From NCBI GenBank assembly GCA_014529385.2, contig CM043959.1:10380809-10444808 (forward strand): DNA of 64,000 bases. Direction: 5' to 3'. The stretch comes from Adiantum capillus-veneris. Its lineage: Eukaryota > Streptophyta > Polypodiopsida > Polypodiales > Pteridaceae. Both the position numbers and the translations under genes were made by a program. The notes beneath the pieces were generated by a model that saw only the letters and a program-made list of their open reading frames with translations, had not been told where the DNA came from and did not search any database. This document shows positions 1 through 9,470 of the stretch, in pieces. Within the stretch, counting starts at the first letter, position 1, and the number at the start of each line of letters is the position of its first letter.

Positions 1-1309
1 ATTTATCTTGTGACTTTTTGACGCATAAGTATACTTCATATAATACTCATATGCATAAATAAAAGCTTTCTACCATACCTTAGTATTACCTTTGAAGTAA
101 TATAAATGTACATTACTATTAGAAAGTACTGCAAGAGAAGTATCAATGATTGTGCCTCTTTTTGTCTGGGGGAAAAGCATTTGTATATTTCTTCTAATAT
201 CTCAGCTATACCCTACCATATAAAAATTATTTTCTTCTTTTCACATTTATTTAATAATATAACCCTTCAATAATGCATACCTTCTTGGATACATACAAGA
301 GGGAAGGGCCTACTACAAGACTTTATGAAAAGGAAGATCCAAAGCTTCTTGGACCATCCCAATTTGAAAATCCCAACCTAAGGACATGGAGAAAAGGCCA
401 AAACCAATTCAAGCTCTTTTAGTAGGCCAATTTTGCTTTTTGAAGCATGTAAGTCCGAGCTACAGGTCAAAAGTTACAGGGAAAAGAGTGAAAAATCCTC
501 TCACAACTACACTGCAAGAAGAGATGGTAAACAGGTGAATCAAGTGAAAAGAGGTAATCTTGGTCTTTTTCCATAAAATAATATATTTGGAGGATAAAAG
601 ACACAAGCATGTGAATGTGACACCTCAAAGATGCCTTGAAGGACAAGACGCACAAGTTGGGACCCCCTGCTGGAGCCACACAGAAGATGCCTAGGTGGGG
701 CCCAGATACATCATGCACCCACATGGAGCCTCAACGACAAAAAATGCTGAATTTCATGATATTTTGAGTCCTAATATAGCCCATTTTAAGAAATATCCAA
801 AGAACATTTGATTTGGGCTAACTCTTTAGCCTAATCAAGTGATTATGTAAAACATGGCTCCCTCACCTATAAAAAGGGCAACCTTCTCTTCATTGGGGGC
901 AAGTTATGAGTGAGTGAGAATAGCTCAATTCCATAGTGACACACTCATCTTAGTGCCACAATTTCTCTTGAAGAAAAGCTGAAGTCTTGCCTCATCTTCT
1001 CTCTCCATTAAGGTGGTGGCAATTGCTCTCATGTAAGATATATGTTGCTAGTTTTACTTTCATTTTCATATCTAGTCCAATACTTGTCTCTAACTCTATC
1101 TCTATCTCTCATTACCTATCTTTAATACCACCACCACACTTAAGTCTATCTCTAATTGAGCGGCTTCTTTGGCTACATTTCTTCTTTAGCTCTAGAAGCT
1201 ATGTTATCTACATCTTAGCTCTTTCTCATAACCCTTGAGCTTCCTCACAAACTCTCACAGCAAGAGGCCCGGTGCCTTCCTAGCAAGACCGCCTTCCTGG
1301 CAAGACCCT
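1..1309. other. AT-rich flank with LTR-like segment, no gene
   Basis: No supportable coding frame. From about 840 to 1260 the sequence looks like an LTR read on the plus strand: a TATA motif at 868-875, then a CT-rich leader. I could not find a partner LTR or a primer binding site, so family and borders are unknown. Short open frames here lack any recognisable domain. Confidence 0.35.
868..875 (+). promoter_or_regulatory. TATA-box-like motif
   Basis: TATAAAAA is followed by GGG and a pyrimidine-rich leader, as in the U3/R part of many plant LTRs. No transcript evidence is available. The motif could also be chance in AT-rich DNA. Confidence 0.35.
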
Positions 1310-1702
1310 CTTTGTGTGTGACTCCTATGCTAGTTTTCGCGACATAATGACAAACATGCGTGAAAAACTCAAGGTAGTGAGCCTACCTCTCATGTCTGGA
1401 GCTCGGCGGGTAGTCGTGCACGTCGTAGAAGCTGCTGGAAGGTCGGTCCGCTCTAGGTGGTAGAAGCTCTCTCCACAAAGTCAATAGTGAGAATGAGCTA
1501 AAAATGAGGTGAAAATTTCTTATAATGGAGGTCCCCGAACCACTTTTCGTGAAATTTGACATGTGCTCCTATCTTTTTGCGAGATGCGGTTTAGGCTCAA
1601 AAATTTCTTGATTTGGACTCCATTTGCTCTGTTTACCAGAAATTTGGCATTTCGGTCAAAACTTGGCCAAAACACGCTTTCCGCTCCAGTCTCATAATTG
1701 CA
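1310..1702 (-). repeat. 3' LTR of T1
   Basis: On the minus strand the LTR appears to begin TGCAATTATGAG at 1702, directly after a G-rich polypurine tract. A minus-strand TATA motif lies at about 1519-1526. Much of the segment aligns by eye, with many mismatches, to the plus-strand LTR at 8330-8785. Shared blocks include CACATGTCAAAT, the TATA region and GAGAGGTAGG. The outer end is not fixed because no target duplication was found. Confidence 0.6.
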
Positions 1703-1710
1703 CCCCCACT
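1703..1710 (-). other. Polypurine tract of T1
   Basis: The minus strand reads AGTGGGGG immediately before the LTR start TGCAATTATG. This is the expected second-strand primer position for an LTR element. It sits between the end of the pol frame (1910) and the LTR. Confidence 0.5.
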
Positions 1711-1909
1711 ATACCATAGGTTGTCCTATAGTCACTGATCATCCCCATATTTTTTGTTTTTCATTACGACCGTTTTTCACCTGCTTTTTGTATTTCTGAA
1801 GTTTTTCTGCCGAAAATTAGCAAAATTAAAAGGAAAATAGCAATTCAACTTACAAAATCCCCAAAAATCATAATAAATCACAAACATCACCGCAAAACAT
1901 TATATACAC

Positions 1910-2401
1910 TCACATGCAATTTTTATGGCCGTATTTCAATGCCGTCGATTCAACTTGATTGTTGCCCACTTTGACCGCAATTATTGGCTCCACTGTGTCT
2001 TCATCCAACTTCGTCAGTCGAATGACATTGATTCGCAATGGTGCTCCACGTTGTTGTTGTTGTCGTAGAAGTCTTCTTTTTGCTATGCGTTCTTGTGCTT
2101 CTGCTTGAGCTTCCTCTCGTACTCTTTGTTTTTCTTTCATTCTTTGTTTTCCTTGATGAATTTGTTGGAGCATCTCTTGTGTGAGTGGTAGATGATATTT
2201 CTTCAGTCGACATCCGCTAATCCAGTTCGGCATTTCTTCACTTGCTAATGTAGCGAGCTTGACAACTCCACTTTGTGATAGATCACTAACCATAAAGGGT
2301 CCCATCCCTTGCTTTTTATATACAGGTGCTGATATAAGGTTTTTCTTCAGCTTTTGGAATGAAGTTTCACACTTCTCGGTCCAATCGAAATTGACTAGCA
2401 A
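1910..2401 (-). pseudogene. RT connection region fused to pol C-terminal tail (T1)
   Basis: A 163-residue open frame. Residues 1 to about 26 (WTEKCETSFQKLKKNLISAP) are the linker that in Ty3/gypsy pol leads from the RT palm into RNase H. From about residue 30 (MGPFMVSDLSQSGVVKLA, then PNWISGCRLKKYH) the sequence matches the region that normally follows integrase and closes the polyprotein. The tail is then rich in Gln, Arg, Glu and Lys (about residues 75-120). RNase H and the whole integrase are therefore missing between about 2325 and 2310, and the join is in frame. This is seen in the sequence. That it was a single deletion is inference. Confidence 0.7.
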
Positions 2402-3491
2402 ACGATACAGAGGTTATGCGATAACCGCATACATGTATATGAATCTTCGATAATATCCATAGTGTCCCATGAAGGATTGAACTTGTTTCGCATTAGTAGG
2501 CCTGGGTAGGTCTACAATGACTTTGACTTTGTCTAGGTCAGTGGGTTATGCCATTTCTTTAGACAATGTGTCCTAAGATGCGGCCTTGCTTAACCATGAA
2601 TACACACTTTTCTGGGTTAAGACATATTCAATATGTCCTACATTTTTCAAAGACCTTTTGCAAATGGTCAATATGTTCCTCTCGTAGAAGAGAGTGTACA
2701 CAAAGATCATCCACGTAAATTTCTAAGAATATTCTTAGGTATTCCTTGAATGCGTGAGTCATTTACCTTTGGAAGGTAGCTGAGGCATTAGTTAAGCCAA
2801 ACGAAATAAATCGATACACATAAATCCCCCATTCTGTGGCAAACGCTATTTTGTGTTGATCCTCCCTTGCTATTGTCAGTTTGTCGTATCCTAAAAACCC
2901 ATCCGGAAAGGAATAAGTCCGTTTCCCGGCCACTCGCTCAAGTACATGTTCTGTGATTGGTAAGGGATAGTTATCCCTTATGGTGGCTGCATTTACCATT
3001 TTGAGGTTTACACACACTCACAGTTTTCCATTCTTTTTGGGAACTACCACAATGGGTGACACCCAATCTGTATGTTCGATTTCTTAGATGAATTTAGCTT
3101 CGATCAGTTTATCAATCTCCTCTTTGATTCGTTTAGCAAATGTGTCATTATAAGTATAAGGACGTTGTTTGCTAAGTTTTGCATCCGATTTCAAAGGAAT
3201 TGTATATTGGCATATTGATGGATCAACTCCTTTGAGGTCTTTATAGGACCATGCGAACACATTTTTATACTTCTTGAGAAGTTGTGTTAGCCGTTCTTCC
3301 TCTTTAGGCTCTAAATCGTTGGCTATATAGACCGCCGGCTGAGGCTTTTCACCTGGTTCTGCGAGGTCTATCCTTTTTGCATTTTCTGGCCCATCGTAAG
3401 ATTCTTGGTTGGTTCTTTCCCTAACTGGTGGTGTCATGATGATTTTTCTGTCCTGGATAGTAAATTTCCGATAGTGTGATGGTACATTCAT
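2402..3491 (-). pseudogene. Reverse transcriptase domain, degenerate (T1)
   Basis: Minus-strand translation gives the Ty3/gypsy RT in order. First comes the entry segment KKYKNVFAWSYKDLKGVDPS and EEIDKLIEAKFI (3084-3491). After a stop follow SPIVVVPKKNGKL and VNAATIRDNYPLP, then FGLTNASATFQR (ending at 2763). After another stop comes the catalytic YVDD box at 2706-2717, followed by LNPEKCVF and LGHIV. Stops fall between the fingers and palm, after ATFQR, and again near 2620 and 2570, so no intact enzyme can be made. The preceding frame (3650-4135) and following tail belong to the same element. Confidence 0.8.
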
Positions 3492-3649
3492 GTTCCCCTT
3501 TTCTGACTCCCCTTTACCATCACTATCTTCTTCAGTAGTCCATATCTCTCTTAAAGACCGTTTCAGTTCTTGGTATTTCTGTTTACGCTCTAGTTTGGTC
3601 TTTTGTTGTCTCTTTTTTTATTTTGTGATTTTGTTTCTGTTTTAGCTTT

Positions 3650-4135
3650 TCATACTTTTTTTATTTCCTCTCGCGTTCTTCCCCTTCGATCTTTTGAGAA
3701 TCTTCCTGATATTTGATCTTTCACACAATCCTCTGCTTTTACAAGCATCAAATAGTGAGTTTTACCTTTTATCCTGGGCATTAGGTTCTCTCTCGCTTTG
3801 TTTCCTACTCGTTTCCTCCTATAGCGTTCCTGGCGTCTAGGGTGTTGATTAGCAAAATCATAAAACTTGACATTCTCGATTTTCCTTCCACGCTCACTTG
3901 AGATGTCTGAACACTCATTATCTACATCATCATTTACTTCCAGATGTTCAGAGGAGTTATAAAACTCTTCTTGTTCTGGTGGTTCTACCGTCTCTTCTTC
4001 TCCTGGTATAATGCTTACCATGTAGTAGGGTAGCACATCATAGCCATCCTTATCGCAAAATTTTGTTGTTGGACCATCTGTAATGGTACAGACATCCAAT
4101 GTTTCTAGTATGTGTTCCCATTCTAGAGGTTCCAA
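3650..4135 (-). pseudogene. Spacer between protease and RT (T1 pol)
   Basis: A 161-residue frame with an acidic middle (GEEETVEPPEQEEFYNSSEH) and a basic C-terminal half (RRQERYRRKRVGNKARENL). It has no catalytic motif. It occupies the stretch between the protease frame (ends 4211) and the RT start (3491), where Tat-like and related elements carry a poorly conserved spacer. The assignment rests on position only. 3492-3649 is low-complexity coding-like DNA in another frame. Confidence 0.5.
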
Positions 4136-4210
4136 GGCATCTTCAGGGAAAGGTTCCGGAATATACTCCTTGTCCTCTATCGTTCTTTCTAAGATGCATG
4201 CCTCTCTTCT

Positions 4211-6727
4211 TTAGATTCCACAATGTGAAGCTCCGCACATCCATAGCTCTTTTGGTTGCCCTAACCATGTTGGGAGTTCTAATCCTGCTACTGTAGCTGA
4301 ATCAAACTCTTCCACAGATGTTTGGTTCACATCTTTGTAACTATGGTCTTTCAGGTGTATTTTAGTTGTTGTCTCGCCATGTCTAAGGTATATGTGGTCG
4401 TAACCCCAATCTTGGACCATCTTCAATTGTCGCATGAATGGTCGTCCCAAGATGATCTCAGAATTGTTCTTTTTGTCGAAATTGACTATTGCAAATGTAT
4501 TCTCGTACTCCATTCTGCACGAAGTGACAATCGCTTTTTCTAAGAGTCCTAGAGGCTTCTCCATGAACCCATATGCCAATTGCAGTTTCATTCTGGTAGC
4601 CTTCAAAGCTGGTTTTTCCCATTTTTTCCAGATTTCCTTGGTGGCGATAGCAACTCCCGCTCCACTGTCAAGAATAGCTTTGGAACCTACTCCTTGGAAT
4701 TCTACTGGTAGCGTGGTGTTTCCATCTTCTCCGTCGCAGTACTCTCCAACTTTTTTCAATGGTACTGGCCTAGTGTTTAGTTGAGGCCTGTCCAACTCTC
4801 TGATCCCTTCCTGTAGCTTAAAGGTGGGGTCTTTCACTCCAAATTTTTCTAGGCATTTACCTACTGTGGTCCACATGTTTGGCCGTAACCTTAGGAGTTC
4901 TGCTAATGTGATGGTGCATGCCACCGGAGTGGACAACAACTCAATCAATCCTTGTAAATCCATCACCTTGTTAGAAGAAAGTCTTTCAGATGGGATTTCT
5001 TTCACCTCCGACTTGGCTTCATACTCTCCTAGGTAAGAGGGTAAAGTTTTCAGCGAGTCTGGTTGGCTGTGCCCCGAACTAACTGACCCTTGGTCTCCCC
5101 CTTGTGAATGTATCTCAAAGTTCATTTGTGACCTTGCCTCAAATTCTTCAATATGAGGTAAGGTTACATTCTTTTTTTTTCTCGTGCTATTCATGTGGTT
5201 ACTCATCCTATTAGCCTCGTTGGCCTCACAGATTTGCTTCCACAAATCGTCTAGACCGTTACAGTCCTTACCCATTTCTGCCAATGTTTTAGGTTGGAAC
5301 TCGTCACTTGCCTCATCTGTGGTATTTGGCACTATGGTAGGCTCTCCTCTGAACTCATAGGCATTGGTGAGCCTTTCCTTTGTTTCTACATGTTTCTCTA
5401 AAGTTGGTTGGATAGGGGTTGGAGCTGGTGCCTCATGCCGATTTGCAGGTTTACCCAACGTGTCTTCCATCAATGATTGAGCTATTTTGATCATCTTTTT
5501 ACAAATTTCCAACCTTTGTTTTTCTATTTCTGCATATGGATAGGTCATCCACCTTTGCTCCTGGGTTTGGTTCTTTTTGAGTCTAGCTTCATAAGCTTTT
5601 AGAAGCGCATCCAGCTTCTCATTTACCTTGTCAGCCAATACAGATCCTCCTAATCCTGCACTTTTGGGCTCTGCTATTTCCTTGGGTGCTATAGTTGCTG
5701 TGGTGTGTGAGCTTAAGCTAGCTAGATCCTCTAACCTCTCTAATCTATCCTTTGTATGTTTCAACTCCTCGGACAGAGCTGTTTGTTCTTGTTCTTTCCT
5801 GGCTTTCCTACGCGCCTTTCTAGCTTTCCAAGTGCTTCTCTGATTTCTCGTTTCTGAACTTTGGGCATCGGTTTTTGGTTCTTCAACTATGGGTTCGTTC
5901 GTTCTTCTTCGAGCTTGGGCTCGTGTTACCGCCTGGATGGGTATGATTGTTTCATTTTCCGATCCTCCACTGGAAGGTACTGCTTCTAACATGTTCAAGG
6001 TGGTTTTTGATCCTTTGCTTGGGTTTTTAGGGCAATCGGGGATCAAATGAGTAACTCCACACTCAGTGTAATATGCATTGACTCTAATGATTTCATCATG
6101 AGGACAGTCTCGTAGACAACAGTCTCGTAGACAACAGTCTCCACCACACTTGTAGCAGGGTCCCTTGGGTTGTTGAGGTCCTCCTTGAGCTCCTCTTTGT
6201 TGGTATGCATGTCTCTGTCCGCCCATGCCTCCATTGGCTATAAACAACAATGTTCGTTTATCTAAGCTATATCTTCCTTCTCCCGCTGCCTGTGCACCAG
6301 TTTGTGGTCCTGTATTTCCTATCATGCTCCATGGTTCTGGTGTCGAGGGCTCTTCCGGTGGGTAATAGACACGGTTTGCCGCATATCCATTGGGATCTTC
6401 GTAATATGCATGCATAGGCACCAAAGCCTTATCCTCTGATTCAGTTATGGTTGGTGTGTATCTTAAACCGACTGGTCGTAATCCTGGTAGGGGTGGTTGT
6501 TGCCCCAACACCGGTTGTGGTCTTTCGACACCTACAGGTCCTGGTAGGTTGCCTGCTTGATATCTAGGCATCGGTGGAACTTGAGGAGAAGCTAATGGAT
6601 CTTGGGGAGAGTAAGGTCTCTCTCTCACATATCCCTTATTATAATAACATTCCTCGGTCCCATGGTTTGTCCATTTTTGTTCAATAGCACACCACTTGGG
6701 CTGTTTAGCCTGGGGTTTGGCATACAA
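4211..6727 (-). CDS. Gag C-terminus with zinc knuckles plus aspartic protease (T1)
   Basis: An 838-residue open frame. Residues 1-40 hold a Cys/His motif (KWCAIEQKWTNHGTEECYYN). Around 190-240 is the nucleocapsid: CYKCGGDC with CLRDC occurring twice in a row, and ECGVTHLIPDCPKN as a degenerate second knuckle. Residues about 300-345 are very basic and are followed by a short coiled coil (LSEELKHTKDRLERLEDL). The protease starts near residue 670 with the active-site motif LDSGAGVAIA and closes with EIILGRPFM. The natural reading probably enters from the gag frame upstream by a shift near 6725, so the first Met is not a biological start. Gag packages the RNA. The protease cuts the polyprotein inside the particle. 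Confidence 0.8.
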   Translation of the reverse strand: MYAKPQAKQPKWCAIEQKWTNHGTEECYYNKGYVRERPYSPQDPLASPQVPPMPRYQAGNLPGPVGVERPQPVLGQQPPLPGLRPVGLRYTPTITESEDKALVPMHAYYEDPNGYAANRVYYPPEEPSTPEPWSMIGNTGPQTGAQAAGEGRYSLDKRTLLFIANGGMGGQRHAYQQRGAQGGPQQPKGPCYKCGGDCCLRDCCLRDCPHDEIIRVNAYYTECGVTHLIPDCPKNPSKGSKTTLNMLEAVPSSGGSENETIIPIQAVTRAQARRRTNEPIVEEPKTDAQSSETRNQRSTWKARKARRKARKEQEQTALSEELKHTKDRLERLEDLASLSSHTTATIAPKEIAEPKSAGLGGSVLADKVNEKLDALLKAYEARLKKNQTQEQRWMTYPYAEIEKQRLEICKKMIKIAQSLMEDTLGKPANRHEAPAPTPIQPTLEKHVETKERLTNAYEFRGEPTIVPNTTDEASDEFQPKTLAEMGKDCNGLDDLWKQICEANEANRMSNHMNSTRKKKNVTLPHIEEFEARSQMNFEIHSQGGDQGSVSSGHSQPDSLKTLPSYLGEYEAKSEVKEIPSERLSSNKVMDLQGLIELLSTPVACTITLAELLRLRPNMWTTVGKCLEKFGVKDPTFKLQEGIRELDRPQLNTRPVPLKKVGEYCDGEDGNTTLPVEFQGVGSKAILDSGAGVAIATKEIWKKWEKPALKATRMKLQLAYGFMEKPLGLLEKAIVTSCRMEYENTFAIVNFDKKNNSEIILGRPFMRQLKMVQDWGYDHIYLRHGETTTKIHLKDHSYKDVNQTSVEEFDSATVAGLELPTWLGQPKELWMCGASHCGI

Positions 6728-7404
6728 GTTAATCTTTTTAGCACTTCATCTACAAGCTGCTCTTGGTTTACAACTACTTCTCCTTTCGGTGCTGTCTTAG
6801 AAGACTTGCTTCCAGTTTGTTGTGAAGATGAATCGTTGTCAAGGTCCTTGAACTCCCTCTCTTTGTAGACCGCACAATTGTCCACAAGGTAAAGAGCCTC
6901 CTTGGTCAACTCATTCAACGTCGTGCTTCTCTTCATATGTAAGTCTTTCTGGAGATCCGCATTCTTTAGTCCTTGGATAAATATCAGCATAAGTCTGGAC
7001 TGGGTTGGCAGTTCTTCAACAGGACGGAACTTAACATATCTTTTTAGTCTTAGGGATGCCTTTCGTACAAATTCTCCATCTTTCTGTTTGAACTTATGGA
7101 TTTTTGAGACGGTATTATGAGCTATCCTCCTTTGTGAGAATTCCTTGATAAACTCGTCAAACACTTCCTCCATAGACTCAAAGTCTCTACGCTCTACAGA
7201 GTCAAACCAAGTGGCATCATCATCCACTAGGGTTAGTCCAAACCCTGCAAATTGGGTAGGGAAGTCTAACACCTCTTCGGCTCTAATTACATGCACAAAG
7301 GCCGCTACATGATCTCTTGGGTCTTTGCTTCCTGTGTATTTCTTGTTTACCCATTTTTGCACTTGAGAAGGCCTAATTCTCCGATGGTCTACAAACCTCA
7401 TCAT
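6625..7404 (-). pseudogene. Gag capsid domain (T1)
   Basis: A 259-residue frame matching the retrotransposon gag pattern. KYTGSKDPRDHVAAF opens the domain. WFDSVERRDFESMEEVFDEF and FSQRRIAHNTVSKIHKFKQK follow, and RLMLIFIQGLKN closes it. Reading continues upstream without Met (GEEPAYYRRPEEVYQLGRGD). At the 3' end the useful reading passes into the frame starting at 6727 (overlap 6625-6727), so a frameshift separates capsid from nucleocapsid. Gag forms the cytoplasmic virus-like particle. Whether the shift is programmed or a mutation cannot be told from one copy; mutation is more likely given the other breaks. Confidence 0.8.
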
Positions 7405-8329
7405 TGGATCTCCCCGTCCTAATTGATATACCTCCTCAGGTCTTCTGTAATAAGCTGGTTCCTCTCCTAGTGGTGCTCCTAAGCCATAGTTTCTAACAGT
7501 TCTTGTTGGAGGTGTTTCATCCCTTCGAACTCGTTCTATGGGTGGTCCTCCAGGCTCTGTCGACCCTTGAGTTTTTGGATTACTCTCTCCTTGATATCTT
7601 TAATAGAGTGGTGGTTCTTGCAAAACCCTTAGCCCTCGTGCAGCCTGATAACCATCTCGGTTTCGGTCTTGTTTTGCTGTTGCACTCTATCGGAGCCATG
7701 CCTGCCCTGGTATTGACTTAATAGGAAACCTCCACATCGAATGCCAATAAGCACATCGCTCATACCCTAGTCCTCTTGCACATCATTACGTTTTCCTATG
7801 CATTGATTGAGTATGCATATAGGGCCTCATTACATTGGCTAGTATTAGCACCAATTAGTAACCTTGCACAACACATACCATAGCCATCATCTGAGAGGAC
7901 TTCTCAATGCGAACCAAAGAAGAGTAATAAAAGGGCACTACTTTCTATGATTTTGGGTTTTGATTGTGTTTGATTGTAAAAATTGGTGCACCCAAGTATA
8001 TATGCCCTTATCTAATGTGATTCAATAGATACATGAGAACAAACGTCATCAATGAGCCTGTAGGTATGTGTATATATGTAAAAATAACAGGTTTCATGCA
8101 TAAACGTAAGAAAATGGAGCAATCCAATTAAAAACATTGCGGATAAATCTACATAATGCTTCATTGTGTTGTTTTTTATTTATTTTGATTAATTGGTGTT
8201 TTTTGAGTTACTTAAGGTATTCTCCTTCTATTTTTTCTAATTTCTTGAAAAAAATAAAGAAAAATAGAAAAAGCAAATGAGATGGAGTCGGTACAACAAA
8301 AGGAAAATACAAGAATGTTTAGCCATCAT
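7405..8329. other. T1 leader and AT-rich spacer, no gene
   Basis: 7405-7720 still reads as the N-terminal part of T1 gag on the minus strand, without a clear start. From 7760 on I see no domain. No canonical primer binding site could be identified on the minus strand, so T1's 5' LTR is either lost or too diverged to recognise. 8150-8300 is A/T homopolymer-rich. Confidence 0.4.
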
Positions 8330-8785
8330 ATGGTGAAGCCTAGGCAGAATTACGGAAAAAAGTTGCGAAAGCCCAAGCTGACCAATTTTTAGATCAAAGG
8401 GAAAATTATTCAGAAAAAGGGTCAAACAGAGTCCAAAGGGGATTTTTTTTGAGCTTAAAGTGCATTTCATGACAAGATAAAAGCACATGTCAAATCTGGC
8501 AAGTGGTCCAAGGAACCCCAATATAAGATATTTTGACCTCACTTATTCTCTCATTTCTATTATTCACAAGTTAGAGAGAGCTAGAGAGAACTATAACGCA
8601 CGGAATTTCTATGGCTTCATATGATGCACATGGGACATTATTCGACATCACACCTGAGAGGTAGGATCCTCACCGTGTGCCCTACATGTTGTATGCTCAC
8701 TTCGTTCGTGAAAAACTGACGAAAAGGGCAATGTGGCATCGCAAGGAAGAGACCGAAAAGGGGCCATAATGCAACAACCACCAAC
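8330..8785 (+). repeat. Plus-strand LTR related to T1's LTR
   Basis: This segment aligns by eye, with many mismatches, to the reverse complement of 1310-1702. Shared blocks are CAAACAGAGTCCA-like, GCACATGTCAAAT, a TATA region (TATAAGA at 8522-8528) and GAGAGGTAGGATCC. A primer-site-like motif follows directly at 8787. It is therefore most likely the 5' LTR of a plus-strand element reading toward the palindrome array. The left border is uncertain. Confidence 0.55.
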
Positions 8786-8786
8786 C

Positions 8787-8799
8787 TGGTATCTATGAG
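8787..8799 (+). other. Primer binding site-like motif
   Basis: TGGTATCTATGAG resembles the initiator-Met primer site TGGTATCAGAGC used by many plant LTR elements. It lies just downstream of the plus-strand LTR. The match is imperfect. Confidence 0.4.
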
Positions 8800-9470
8800 A
8801 CTTGATAGGGGGATAAACCTAGGCTAGAGGAGAGGAACATGTCTAGAACCTCCTATACTAATTTAGACCAATCAAAAACCCTAATTCTTGGAGCCTGCAG
8901 AAGTGAACTCAGAAGAAAGTTGTCAAGATGCTACCAAAAGTCAGGAATAGGTTCTCCTCAAGGGTACCTACAACTCTATGTAATATCTCTAGAGCTAGAC
9001 TACCAGGAATTGATCAAAACATCAAGCTAGGCATTGGACCTGCAAAGTGTCATTTGGATTTCACAGCCAAATGGTGCGTTTGTTTTCCATCAAACTTCAC
9101 GAGCATCATCGGCATATCACCAACAACTAACACATATGGTTAGACAATAAGAAAATTGTCATCGACCATCTTCTCCCAAAAAGATGCTATTTGTGCGACA
9201 TATCGCCAAAAAGGATATCTGTAAGGCGAACGATACACCAAATCCATGGAAAGGTGCCCTTCTGTATCCACAAGCTTGGGAAATGGAGCTCAAGAGTAAT
9301 CATCATGGGAAGTCGTCTCCAAATGAATAAATCTCTTTTTGAGACTAAAAAGCCAAACAGGGAGTTTCTAAGCTAAACATTTGACTATTTAAGTTGAAAA
9401 CTAGCTAGTAAGGCTGAGGGCACAAGCACAGAACCCCCCAAGGTATCAAACGAACTTTCTATCAAGGTAA
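8800..9470. other. Untranslated leader of plus-strand element, no gene
   Basis: No domain was recognised on either strand. The stretch lies between the primer-site-like motif and the first palindrome of the array, where some Tat-type plant elements have long untranslated leaders. Confidence 0.35.

Larger units (their letters stand above)
1310..7760 (-). mobile_element. T1: internally deleted Ty3/gypsy retrotransposon
   Basis: Read on the minus strand the order is gag (7404 down), zinc knuckles and protease, RT, then a pol C-terminal tail and an LTR at about 1702-1310. RNase H and integrase are missing, so the element cannot have been autonomous in this form. The gag/PR frame is open for 838 codons, which suggests moderate age. 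No matching 5' LTR was recognised upstream of gag (7.76-8.3 kb). The left limit is set by similarity to a second LTR at 8330-8785 and is approximate. Confidence 0.8.

Noticed and set aside
4099-5843. Plus-strand frames opposite T1 gag-protease
   Set aside because: Shadows of the strongly coding minus strand, with no domain.
7975-7995. Primer binding site for T1 (TTGGGTGCACCAA on the minus strand)
   Set aside because: Starts with TGG but has no recognisable LTR end beside it and matches no primer site used elsewhere in the window.
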